NCBI GenBank assembly: GCA_003215335.1
Contig: QCKM01000002.1
Location: 186,001 to 250,000, forward strand
Direction: 5' to 3'
DNA length: 64,000 nt
DNA from: Prochlorococcus sp. AG-409-P01
GTDB taxonomy: Bacteria > Cyanobacteriota > Cyanobacteriia > PCC-6307 > Cyanobiaceae
Made by a program: the position numbers and the translations under genes. The notes under the pieces are model-generated. The model was given only the letters and a program-made list of their open reading frames with translations, was not told where the DNA came from and did not search any database. Of the stretch, positions 42,261 through 49,483 are shown piece after piece; position 1 is the stretch's first letter, and the number at the start of each line of letters is the position of its first letter.

Positions 42261-42397
42261 TGGAAACCTCCTTTGCATGCAACTGCAAGTTCGTGCCAGA
42301 ACTCCCGGGCACCTAGAAAGGCCAAGCATCCAAGAGAAATACCAACAGCTATTGGGAGAATAGATTCAATTAAGTTGAGTCCTTCTTGATAGTTCAT
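42257..42397 (-). CDS. Small single-span membrane protein (46 aa)
   Basis: Starts MNYQEGLNLIES behind GGAGG; membrane segment ILPIAVGISLGCLAFLGA; ends in CKGGFQ. Translationally coupled to the CP12-like gene through an ATGA overlap. Unrecognised. Confidence 0.65.
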   Translation of the reverse strand: MNYQEGLNLIESILPIAVGISLGCLAFLGAREFWHELAVACKGGFQ

Positions 42398-42569
42398 TAC
42401 AGACCTCCTGAGGAAGTTTTGCGAGGGGCTTGCGACCAAAGCCCCCCTAAAGCCAGTAAGAGCATTTACCTTGTATTTATTGCCCATCTAGGCTCTACTT
42501 AATTTTTAATTGTTAATAGTAACAATGTCTATGGTGCTATTACTAAAGTACTTACCCTCAATAATCTAT

Positions 42570-42962
42570 TCATGGAAGCCAAGAACTTGCAGGCAGTGGC
42601 ATAGAAGATATGTCTTCTTGATCTTTAAGAGAGGAATCCTTTAAATCACAAGCCAAATCACATTCGGTCAAGTCTGGGTTGGCGAGTCGATCGAGAATTC
42701 TTGTCATGTCTACTGCGGAAAGTTCACCATCACTGCTCCACTTCAATGTGGTTTTCCTTTGAGCAGAAACCTTATCAGAAACTTCCGTAATCAAACTATC
42801 CTTACCTTCCAAATCGTCCAAGTATGCCTTGGCAGAATGCAAGTCTCTTGAGTACACACAACGGCTTCTTGAGCATGATCGAAATATCCGACCATTATCA
42901 CCTCTAAAACAAGTAATTGAACCGCCTTTAGGGCTAATCAATAAGGGATTTGTCGTAATCAT
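42570..42962 (-). CDS. Hypothetical protein (130 aa) with several cysteines
   Basis: Cysteines in ITCFRGDN, FRSCSRSRCVYSRD and ECDLACDL. A good GAGGAGG precedes the ATG, and the start lies 29 bp inside the upstream gene in another frame. Part of a four-gene - strand operon ending with the CP12-like gene. No domain recognised. Confidence 0.55.
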   Translation of the reverse strand: MITTNPLLISPKGGSITCFRGDNGRIFRSCSRSRCVYSRDLHSAKAYLDDLEGKDSLITEVSDKVSAQRKTTLKWSSDGELSAVDMTRILDRLANPDLTECDLACDLKDSSLKDQEDISSMPLPASSWLP

Positions 42963-43119
42963 TTTTTGCCTCCTCTTTAAGATGAACCTCTATACATTGA
43001 GTGACACATTGGATGCCATCATCACCTAACGAGCAGGCAGTAATGCATTCAAAATACTCATCAATAGCATCGTGTTCGATGTCAACATCTTGCATGTCAT
43101 AAGATCTTGTTGTGGACAT
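42934..43119 (-). CDS. Small acidic protein with paired CxxxC motifs (61 aa)
   Basis: Encodes MSTTRSYDMQDVDIEHDAID then ECITACSLGDDGIQCVTQC: two C-x3-C pairs 9 residues apart, a pattern that could form disulphides or bind metal. AAGGAGGTG precedes the ATG at 43119. First gene of the small operon 43119-42048. Confidence 0.6.
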   Translation of the reverse strand: MSTTRSYDMQDVDIEHDAIDEYFECITACSLGDDGIQCVTQCIEVHLKEEAKNDYDKSLID

Positions 43120-43300
43120 GACTTGCACCTCCTTCAGATTGAAGTAGAACCTATCATAAAAAATTCTATTTTAGAAATTTAGTAACAAAATATGCAGTGA
43201 TTAGGTAATCCTTACTAGCCAAATATGACTTAATGAAGTTTTAAGACTTAACTATATTTTTGCTGTTAAATATAGTTTGAATGGACTTATAAAAATAACA

Positions 43301-43337
43301 AAAACCGACCTTCCTTTGCAAGCAAGGAGGTCGGTTT
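43301..43337. terminator. Bidirectional-looking hairpin terminator
   Basis: AAAACCGACCTTCCTT pairs with AAGGAGGTCGGTTT around a short loop (one mismatch). A/T tracts flank both sides. Confidence 0.65.
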
Positions 43338-43861
43338 CATGTGTATATTTTTAGAAGCTTCTTGCTCTTAATCGCCTGGGGCCAAGTGTCTAGGTGTAAG
43401 GCTGATAAAACTCAATTAAGGGCACCTAAAACGATGCATCAGAGTGTCATTAATGCTAGGAAAGCATCTACGACCAGCCCACTTATAAAATGAGAATGTT
43501 GGAGCAGGGACCAGAAGTCAATTCGCTTCTATTTGATACTCAGGTGGAGTGTCGATCATTAATCCCTCCGTGTGTCAGTGAAATAATTTTGTATCAACCG
43601 TTACATTATTGCAATCCGCCTTAATGCTTATTCCTTCTCCAATCACTGCTAAGCAAAAACAAATAAAGACTGGTTTTGGCGTATACGCCAGAATGAGAGC
43701 AGGTTGGAAGATTCTCTAGTCCCTAAAAGCGAAGGAAATTATTGAGGAAGTTTGGAATAAGAAGAGATTCGTAAATGGGTTTAGTTATCCATCGTTGAAG
43801 CATGAACGCTCATGCTGAGCTTCTGTGTGCAAATCTCAAAGATATCGGCAAGGAATTCTGT
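43338..43861. other. Gene-poor stretch
   Basis: No convincing gene. A 31-codon + strand frame (starts at about 43624, contains TGFGVYARMRAGWKI) is the only protein-like piece. Otherwise mixed sequence, probably decayed. Confidence 0.35.
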
Positions 43862-44026
43862 CTACAATTCGTAGAGCTTACAGGTGGATTTTGTGGGATG
43901 AAGTTTGCATTCCTGTTCCCAAAAGTCGCCCTGCCTTTCATTAGGTAACTGATAAGAGAAATCGTGAATACGGTCAATATCTCTAAGTGGGTTCGCAACA
44001 ACAGTAAAAGGAGTTCTTAGTTTCAT
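43862..44026 (-). CDS. CP12-like miniprotein A (54 aa)
   Basis: MKLRTPFTVVANPLRDIDRI, then LPNERQGDFWEQECKLHP and TKSTCKLYEL. It has the CP12 C-terminal pattern C-x3-P-x4-C-x2-Y without the N-terminal CP12 half. AGGAGG upstream of the ATG. It diverges from the coiled-coil gene at 44235; the same divergent pair occurs inverted at 62273-62939. Confidence 0.7.
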   Translation of the reverse strand: MKLRTPFTVVANPLRDIDRIHDFSYQLPNERQGDFWEQECKLHPTKSTCKLYEL

Positions 44027-44234
44027 AATCCTCCTATTCGGTTACTTCCTTTTTAACACATCTATAAGAATTAGATATAGGGTTTTTACTCAAGTATTTA
44101 GGCTTTACGGTTCTCACTGACTAAAGTGTTATTAACCGAAACAGGTGATATTTACCGAATCAATTTCTTCGGTTTACATCATTACTTTATCTGAAAAGTT
44201 AGGACAAAGTAAGAGTGTTCCCGCACAGAACATC

Positions 44235-44528
44235 ATGTACACATCTTTATTCGATACTTTCTTTGCCGACTCTTTCTTCTCACCTACCAGGACTGTTTAT
44301 GTTGTCTCTGATAGCCAACTAGAAGAGATCAAGCGTAAGCAGCGGCAAGAGGAGCTCGACAATCTTGAGGCTTCTCGCAAGAGACTAGAAGAAACTTATC
44401 AGTCACGCATCAAAATCATTGATGAACGAGAGCATGAGCTTCAAGAAGAGCTAAAAGCTCTAGCGCCAGCAGAAAAAAAAACCGAACTCTCTGCTGAAGA
44501 ACCTGAAAAATGCGCTGTCAAGGCTTAA
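44235..44528 (+). CDS. Coiled-coil protein, copy 1 of an inverted duplicate (97 aa)
   Basis: Starts MYTSLFDTFFADSFFSPTRT, then VYVVSDSQLEEIKRKQRQEE and a continuous charged helix, ending EEPEKCAVKA. The central coiled coil is identical to that of the gene at 62273-62566. I use the ATG at 44235 since the upstream frame differs between copies. Unrecognised. Confidence 0.72.
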   Translation: MYTSLFDTFFADSFFSPTRTVYVVSDSQLEEIKRKQRQEELDNLEASRKRLEETYQSRIKIIDEREHELQEELKALAPAEKKTELSAEEPEKCAVKA

Positions 44529-44572
44529 TCCTTTCGACTCACTGAGTGATGGGGATCACTAACGACGTATTC

Positions 44573-44596
44573 AAGGGGCCTTAATGGCTCCTTTTT
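44573..44596 (+). terminator. Terminator downstream of the coiled-coil gene
   Basis: AAGGGGCC / GGCTCCTT stem with a TTAAT loop followed by T5. A second hairpin, AGTGAT-GGGG-ATCACT (44545-44560), lies just before it and is conserved at the other copy (about 62232-62260). Confidence 0.7.
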
Positions 44597-44599
44597 CTT

Positions 44600-45053
44600 G
44601 TCCAGTTGTTAGAGGAAACATTCTTTTATCAATAAGGAGTTAAAAAAAGCCCCCATGCAGAAAAGAGGCTTCTTGTATTAAGACCGTTTGATCCCCATCA
44701 CCCGGCCATTGGGCTGACAGTAGTCACTGTCAAACGATTTGTCATCGGTAGATACACGCTATTTATAGTGTGACTTATACAACTGATAAGAAAATACACT
44801 ACTTATGGGGGTTGATTTTAAGCTGAATGTCTCTTAGAAAATAAGCTCCCCATCACCCAGGTCCCGCGCGTTTAGCAAGGGCCTTTTTTATTGCCTAGGT
44901 CTAAGCACCATCCAGTGCTCTGTGATCCAGACACCCTAGTTAGGACAGTCGATCCCGTCAGAAAGCAGTAAGTTTTGAGTATGAATTAGTAGAAAATTCT
45001 CTAGCAAAATTGCTGAGAGGCTTTAGTTTTTATTTGCCAGCAGGAATTATCTA
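44600..45053. other. Gene-free stretch with hairpins
   Basis: No coding region seen. CCCATCACCC motifs recur at about 44693 and 44848, the latter followed by GGTCCCGCG...GGGCCTTTTTT, a possible terminator of an unseen short RNA. Confidence 0.35.
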
Positions 45054-45251
45054 ATGTCTATTGATCCTGAAGTCATCCCTCCTTCTAGTTCAGCAGGCAA
45101 AAATGCAGTCAGCTTTGTGCCTAAATGGGCTATTTACGGAGCTATTGGGTTAGGGGTATTAGTTGTCGTTGGGATAGTGAAAGCTCTTCTCCCATTGATC
45201 TTGATGGGACTACTAATAGGTTTTATCTGGAAACAAGCCAAGACTTACTAA
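45054..45251 (+). CDS. Small membrane protein (65 aa)
   Basis: MSIDPEVIPPSSSAGKNAVS, then a long hydrophobic stretch WAIYGAIGLGVLVVVGIVKA and LLPLILMGLLIGFIW, ending KQAKTY. One long or two short membrane helices. No function recognised. Confidence 0.6.
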   Translation: MSIDPEVIPPSSSAGKNAVSFVPKWAIYGAIGLGVLVVVGIVKALLPLILMGLLIGFIWKQAKTY

Positions 45252-45335
45252 ATCGAGATAGAAGCAAAGACTAATGACTGAAAAGAAAACAGCGGCAAAA
45301 AGAATCCTTGAATTGTTCGGAGATTCCATGAAGAA

Positions 45336-45359
45336 GGGGGACGTATTTCGATGTCCCCC
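45336..45359 (+). terminator. Rho-independent terminator
   Basis: GGGGGAC / GTCCCCC stem (45336-45342, 45353-45359), 10-base loop, followed by TTT. It ends the small membrane protein transcript. Confidence 0.75.
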
Positions 45360-45457
45360 TTTGAGTCCAGCTCTTATTTTTTACACCAACGAGCTTAGAC
45401 TCCTAGTTCATTTCTAGCCAACCAATAACCAAGACCCAAGAGTAAAAACACCTCTTT

Positions 45458-45517
45458 TGCTCTTCACTGGCTAATGAACAGTTAAAAGCTATTGTTACCA
45501 AGGGGTCTGAGGCATTA
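45458..45517 (+). repeat. WLMK repeat copy 7, core and right arm
   Basis: CACTGGCTAATGAACAGTTA, then TTGTTACCAAGGGGTCTGAG, the same arm type as copies 4 and 13. The left part is degraded. Confidence 0.6.
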
Positions 45518-45537
45518 ACCAAAATCCATTCGAACTT

Positions 45538-45717
45538 TTAAGACGCCATTAATTGAGCGTTAAGTAGACGCTTGGCCTTCTCCTTTCTTGCAGCAGAATT
45601 GGCATTTAAAGCTGACTGGTCGTGAAATTTACTTCCATGGGAAGTGGCAATTAACTGAGCCTTGTGAATGCGATCTGCTCGTTTGATGTGCGAGCGAATT
45701 AATGGGAGAGTGTTCAT
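45538..45717 (-). CDS. Small basic protein (59 aa)
   Basis: MNTLPLIRSHIKRADRIHKA, then NANSAARKEKAKRLLNAQLM. GGAGG lies upstream of the ATG at 45717. Highly basic and helical; possibly nucleic-acid binding. Unrecognised. Confidence 0.55.
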   Translation of the reverse strand: MNTLPLIRSHIKRADRIHKAQLIATSHGSKFHDQSALNANSAARKEKAKRLLNAQLMAS

Positions 45718-45839
45718 TACGTTCCTCCGAAGTGACAGCCCCGTTCCCTGCTGCCAAAACATGCATCCCAGCAAAGGGACGAACGTATAGAAATAGTAGC
45801 AACGGATACCAAATATTGGTTATGAAAAATCACCTATCA

Positions 45840-45893
45840 AACTTTATGCAAACTAGAGAAATGGTCAAAATAGAAGAAGTAGCGGCAGAATGA
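45840..45893 (+). repeat. WLMK repeat copy 8, outer end with leader ORF
   Basis: CAAACTTTATGCAAACTAGA box followed by GAAATGG. The ATG at 45861 opens a 10-codon leader (MVKIEEVAAE) whose stop overlaps the ATG at 45890. Confidence 0.6.
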
Positions 45894-46186
45894 AAGACCT
45901 TCCACCTCACTTCCTTCGGGAAAAAGAAAAAGAAGTTGTCTTCCATATTCCTGGTGCATTCCCAACACCGATGGTTGCTGAACTAATGCAGGCATATTTC
46001 CCTGAATACAAGACTATTCTTATTCGCTGTGCTGAAACCTTTTATCGGATGCGTGAGAGTGCAAGGGTATGGCTGTTGATTGGAAAGAATCAGATGGAGC
46101 AGAGTGGCAGGAAGAGTTCAAGCAACTCAAAGGGACTGTCTCTATTCATGACCTCAAATTGCTGGATGAAGGAGCAACAACCATGA
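45890..46186 (+). CDS. Hypothetical protein, overlapped by the next frame
   Basis: First 60 residues look real (MKDLPPHFLREKEKEVVFHI, FPTPMVAELMQAYFPEY). The last 39 (Ser/Lys-rich) overlap the next gene by 118 bp in another frame. Either a frameshift has split one gene, or the two truly overlap. Coupled to the repeat-borne leader ORF through ATGA. Confidence 0.5.
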   Translation: MKDLPPHFLREKEKEVVFHIPGAFPTPMVAELMQAYFPEYKTILIRCAETFYRMRESARVWLLIGKNQMEQSGRKSSSNSKGLSLFMTSNCWMKEQQP

Positions 46187-46275
46187 AAGATGCATGGCGA
46201 TTAGGAGCTCTTCATGCTGAATACAAACGACTGAAGAGAAACCAACCACCAGGCCTGCCAGATATAAAGCGATGA
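46069..46275 (+). CDS. Hypothetical protein (68 aa)
   Basis: MAVDWKESDGAEWQEEFKQL, then MKDAWRLGALHAEYKRLKRN. Charged helical protein. Its stop overlaps the next ATG (ATGA). Could be the C-terminal half of a frameshifted gene starting at 45890. Confidence 0.55.
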   Translation: MAVDWKESDGAEWQEEFKQLKGTVSIHDLKLLDEGATTMKDAWRLGALHAEYKRLKRNQPPGLPDIKR

Positions 46276-46388
46276 ACTATTCCGATGCGCTGTTCATATT
46301 TGCTCCCACCATTGGATTGGTGATTTTCTTTGTGGTGATGAATATCGTGATTACAAGGGTCTTCACCAATGACCGAAACAGAAGATGA
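46272..46388 (+). CDS. Single-span membrane microprotein (38 aa)
   Basis: MNYSDALFIFAPTIGLVIFF, VVMNIVITRVF and a basic tail. Overlaps the genes on both sides by ATGA, so it is embedded in a coupled operon. Confidence 0.6.
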   Translation: MNYSDALFIFAPTIGLVIFFVVMNIVITRVFTNDRNRR

Positions 46389-46594
46389 TTGATGCCTACA
46401 CCTTTGAGCAATGCAAGAAAGATAAGGAGATTAGACAACTCAAAATCAAGAACTTGGAGCATGCCATCTATCAGTCAGAAGCGATGATCGCTGAATCGCA
46501 AATGGATGGAGATGCCTTGACCTTTTTAAGGAGGAAGGTTGCCGACTCCAGGCAAGATCTAGAAGTTCTTTATTTAATTAATGATCAGGAGTAA
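46385..46594 (+). CDS. Coiled-coil hypothetical protein (69 aa)
   Basis: MIDAYTFEQCKKDKEIRQLK and further charged helix. Translationally coupled to the membrane microprotein. Unrecognised. Confidence 0.55.
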   Translation: MIDAYTFEQCKKDKEIRQLKIKNLEHAIYQSEAMIAESQMDGDALTFLRRKVADSRQDLEVLYLINDQE

Positions 46595-46648
46595 ATGAGA
46601 CCCTGCTAGAAAAGACAAGGGGACTCAATTGATAATGAGGTTTTGACT

Positions 46649-46804
46649 ATGGATTGGGACACAGCAAGAGCACACTGCAAAGAGAAAGACTGGAAGTGGA
46701 GTCTGGATTTGATCGACAAGTATCAGAAGGAGATGGAAGAACTAAAAGACGAGAATGTGAAACTAAAGCGTCAGTTAGTCCTTCGCTCTCAACTGAAAAA
46801 GTAA
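46649..46804 (+). CDS. Small coiled-coil protein (51 aa)
   Basis: MDWDTARAHCKEKDWKWSLD, then EMEELKDENVKLKRQL, a short leucine-zipper-like helix. The stop and next start share bases (TAATG). Confidence 0.6.
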   Translation: MDWDTARAHCKEKDWKWSLDLIDKYQKEMEELKDENVKLKRQLVLRSQLKK

Positions 46805-47136
46805 TGCCAGTCTTGATAATTGGTTGGAGCGTGTACGACAAACTCCCAGATGAAGAGCAAAAGGAGTTTGCGTTAGTAGAGCGTTATAGGACTGATTATT
46901 TCTATGAGTGCTATGAGTATGAAAATGCCAAGGGAAATAAAAATTATGAGTGGAGTGATCGATGCTTTAACAGTCAGGAAGAGTTATTGGACTTCTTTGG
47001 TTATGAAATGATCGAAGACTTAAATTCAGATGCCGCGTATGCAAGACGCGTAGAGACCTTCACTGATGAAGATAAAAAGAGATGGATGAAATTAAGTGAT
47101 GCTGGAAATCAAATCAAAGTAATGGGAGCAAACTAA
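46804..47136 (+). CDS. Hypothetical acidic protein (110 aa)
   Basis: MPVLIIGWSVYDKLPDEEQK, then CFNSQEELLDFFGYEMIEDL. Aromatic and acidic, with no membrane segment. I start at the ATG at 46804 overlapping the preceding stop. No domain recognised. Confidence 0.6.
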   Translation: MPVLIIGWSVYDKLPDEEQKEFALVERYRTDYFYECYEYENAKGNKNYEWSDRCFNSQEELLDFFGYEMIEDLNSDAAYARRVETFTDEDKKRWMKLSDAGNQIKVMGAN

Positions 47137-47286
47137 ATGCTTGCCACCATCAGACGAGTACACGACTCAACGCTTGATAGGTATAGAAGGTTGGGTCTGA
47201 ATAATTCCACGATTGCCTGGTTGCTCTTTGCAGAAGGAATATTTGTGGTTCTAGCTGGCAAAACAGTTCTTGGATTCATTGCATAA
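47137..47286 (+). CDS. Single-span membrane microprotein (49 aa)
   Basis: Basic N-terminus MLATIRRVHDSTLDRYRRLG, then STIAWLLFAEGIFVVLAG. Starts directly after the previous stop; last gene of the coupled cassette 45861-47286. Confidence 0.6.
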   Translation: MLATIRRVHDSTLDRYRRLGLNNSTIAWLLFAEGIFVVLAGKTVLGFIA

Positions 47287-47349
47287 AAAAATCACTGGCA
47301 CTTGGATACAGTAAAGAAAAGAGAAGGGACTTTGAGGTTTCATTCGAAC

Positions 47350-47475
47350 CGACCATTATCGCCAAGATTACAGACCATGACTAGAATTAACTACTGGCTA
47401 ATGAAAAGTTCCCTTTAGGTGATAACAACCGATCTCAGCGAATCAGGAATTTCTATTCAAACTTTATGCAAACTT
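47350..47475 (+). repeat. WLMK repeat copy 9, complete
   Basis: Left arm CATTATCGCCAAGATTAC, micro-ORF 47377-47418 encoding MTRINYWLMKSSL, right arm GATCTCAGCGAATCAGGAAT, and boxes TTCAAACTTTATGCAAAC. Confidence 0.85.
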
Positions 47476-47502
47476 GCAATGCAATAGAAATAAGCATCTC
47501 AC

Positions 47503-47898
47503 TTATTTGATAGGACCTTTTATTAGATCCACAATATTTGGCCAAGCATCTAGCAATTCTTTAAGAGCTTTTCTGTTTGGTGTATACAAGATGCAGGAAA
47601 AAGCACTGATCAGATACCAGAAGAACCACCAACGACTTGTCGCGTAAACAGAAACAAATGAGAAGAGAAAGCTACCTAAGAACAGAAGAAATAGTGATCG
47701 ATTAAAAATTTCAAGAGGCGATTTCCTTAATCTGCGAAATGGTTTCTTCTCAGATCTTCTTTTTTCTTCTTCCTCGTTCTCTTCATTTCTTCTTCTCGAA
47801 TCTGCCTGATCCAAAGCATCACTCGCCTTGACAATCTCTGATAGTTTTTCCTCGCTGAAATTCACGAAGGGATCAGAGCCCTCTTCCTTAGAAGCCAT
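47503..47898 (-). CDS. Two-span membrane protein with acidic/basic N-terminus (131 aa)
   Basis: Highly charged first 60 residues (NEENEEEEKRRSEKKPFRRL), then SLFLLFLGSFLFSFVSVYAT and WWFFWYLISAFSCILY, and a short helical tail. No family recognised. Confidence 0.6.
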   Translation of the reverse strand: MASKEEGSDPFVNFSEEKLSEIVKASDALDQADSRRRNEENEEEEKRRSEKKPFRRLRKSPLEIFNRSLFLLFLGSFLFSFVSVYATSRWWFFWYLISAFSCILYTPNRKALKELLDAWPNIVDLIKGPIK

Positions 47899-48011
47899 AA
47901 GTTTTAAACGGAATGAGCATAATCTGCGGCTTTTCCCTCCATGAACAGACTATCCAATCAAGAGCCTCAGAAAACAGCTAGAAAGGAAGTGCACAGGAAA
48001 TCAGAAATTCA

Positions 48012-48200
48012 GTGCTAGCTGACCCCTATTCGGTTCTGCTTCTAGTTGGACTCATCTTCATGGGTACACAGCTTTATTTGCTGCTCTCGATCGTCAAGAA
48101 CAACAAAGGTGAAAGATTTTTCTTTGATCGAACTCAGATGTATGCGATTCAACTACGGATAGAGAAGCTCTTCGGGCAGATCCATACGAGGAAGGATTAA
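48012..48200 (+). CDS. Single-span membrane protein (62 aa)
   Basis: GTG start; MLADPYSVLLLVGLIFMGTQ with LYLLLSIV forms a membrane helix, followed by a basic cytoplasmic tail ending TRKD. Unrecognised. Confidence 0.5.
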   Translation: MLADPYSVLLLVGLIFMGTQLYLLLSIVKNNKGERFFFDRTQMYAIQLRIEKLFGQIHTRKD

Positions 48201-48207
48201 AGCCTGA

Positions 48208-48387
48208 ATGAGATACCTCATTACGAGACAGGATGGAGAGAAGGACGACATCACCTCTTAAAGCTTTGACAACTACAACGATGCCTATGCCTACGACTTA
48301 ATTGAAGAGATCTGCGGAGATATGTGCTGCTCAGATGCTGACTACGAAGATCGTCCTTACTACGAGATCATTGAGGTAAAAGATTGA
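48208..48387 (+). pseudogene. Nonsense-interrupted copy of the gene at 61679
   Basis: Codes MRYLITRQDGEKDDITS, then TAA (48259-48261), then SFDNYNDAYAYDLIEE and DMCCSDADYEDRPYY. The intact paralogue has CAA at the stop position, so a single C-to-T change ended the frame. Confidence 0.8.
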
Positions 48388-48484
48388 GCCATTTGGTCGA
48401 TAATGGACTTGGACAAGATTCTTCCAAAATCCGCTTGATACTCTTTGTTTCAGGTGAAGTTACTCTAATCCTTTAAATCATAGT

Positions 48485-48600
48485 TATACCAAGCAAATGA
48501 GCGAAATTAACTACTGGCTAATGAAAAGTTCCCTTTAGGTGATAACAACCGATCTCAGCGAATCAGGAATTTCTATCCAAACTTTATCCAAACTAGAGAA
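48485..48600 (+). repeat. WLMK repeat copy 10
   Basis: Micro-ORF 48497-48538 encoding MSEINYWLMKSSL, right arm GATCTCAGCGAATCAGGAAT and tandem TATCCAAACTT/TATCCAAAC boxes, ending TAGAGAAATGG where a 8-codon leader (MEEEKTRA) starts. From the core rightwards it is nearly identical to copy 9. Confidence 0.88.
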
Positions 48601-48692
48601 ATGGAAGAAGAGAAAACGAGGGCTTAATGATGAAAATGGTTATCGTTATCACCATCTGATATTTTTATAGAGCGATTGTCATTGTCCAAAGA

Positions 48693-49478
48693 ATGAGCCA
48701 AACATGGCTGATCTCGGGTTCACCAGGCTGCGGCAAAACCAGCTGGATACTCAAAACAATGCAAGGCCATCAAGGTAAATGCGGATATTTGCGACTAGAT
48801 GGCTATGCCTCTAAGGGACTAGAGCAGGTATCTGACTCAGGAATCGATAAGGCATTTCTCAAGGATCAATTCCCTCAACTAATAGATCTATCGGATTCCC
48901 ATCATGCCTCCAGATCTCAACAAGGCGACCTGCTCACATTGATTGAGCTTCCCCAGTTTCAGGCTCCTCAGCATGCAGGCCTAACGGATATGGATCCTCG
49001 CGTCAAAAATCAGCTTGAAACCTTGCAACTTCATCCTGATAGGCATCTCCACTTTGGTCGGGATCCTGAATTGCCAAACAAAGACACATTGGAATTCAAA
49101 AAACTTGAATCCTTCAGCCTCAGTCTTAATACCAGCGTCTGGGATCCACCCAGCCTGAATACCTTTTGGTTCGAGCTAGTGAACGGAGCATATGGCGACG
49201 TCTATCGAGCTAAGGGCTTGATGAACTTGCCAGATGGGCGCTCTATTTTCTTCAACTGGATCGTGAGCCAAGAAAGCTCACAGTTCCTTCCACTTCAAGA
49301 AATTTCAGATCCAAATGGGAGACCTCGCAGCTTGTCTGAGCTTGTTGTCCAAGGAAAACATCTTGATTGCCTACGCATTCAATCAACGATCGACCTCTGC
49401 CTACTAAACGATGCCGTACTTGAGATGCATCAAATGCCTCTTAGGGATCGACAAAAAGAAGCTCTTCCCTCAACCTAA
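48693..49478 (+). CDS. CobW/COG0523-like P-loop protein
   Basis: P-loop at the extreme N-terminus, LISGSPGCGKTSW, and a C-terminal segment YGDVYRAKGLMNLPDGRSIF resembling the CobW C-terminal domain. The metal-binding CxCC motif and a clear GTPase NKxD are not seen, so it is a reduced member. It starts a three-gene unit with two phosphoesterases, and looks less AT-rich than the rest of the island. Confidence 0.7.
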   Translation: MSQTWLISGSPGCGKTSWILKTMQGHQGKCGYLRLDGYASKGLEQVSDSGIDKAFLKDQFPQLIDLSDSHHASRSQQGDLLTLIELPQFQAPQHAGLTDMDPRVKNQLETLQLHPDRHLHFGRDPELPNKDTLEFKKLESFSLSLNTSVWDPPSLNTFWFELVNGAYGDVYRAKGLMNLPDGRSIFFNWIVSQESSQFLPLQEISDPNGRPRSLSELVVQGKHLDCLRIQSTIDLCLLNDAVLEMHQMPLRDRQKEALPST

Positions 49479-49483
49479 TCGCC

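Noticed and set aside
45274-45417. + strand 47-codon frame starting MTEKKTAAKR
   Set aside because: A strong terminator hairpin (45336-45359) lies inside it, so its second half is unlikely to be coding.
46654-46803. N-terminal extension of the 46804 gene
   Set aside because: The stretch is better explained by the separate coiled-coil gene 46649-46804 in another frame, which ends in a TAATG junction.
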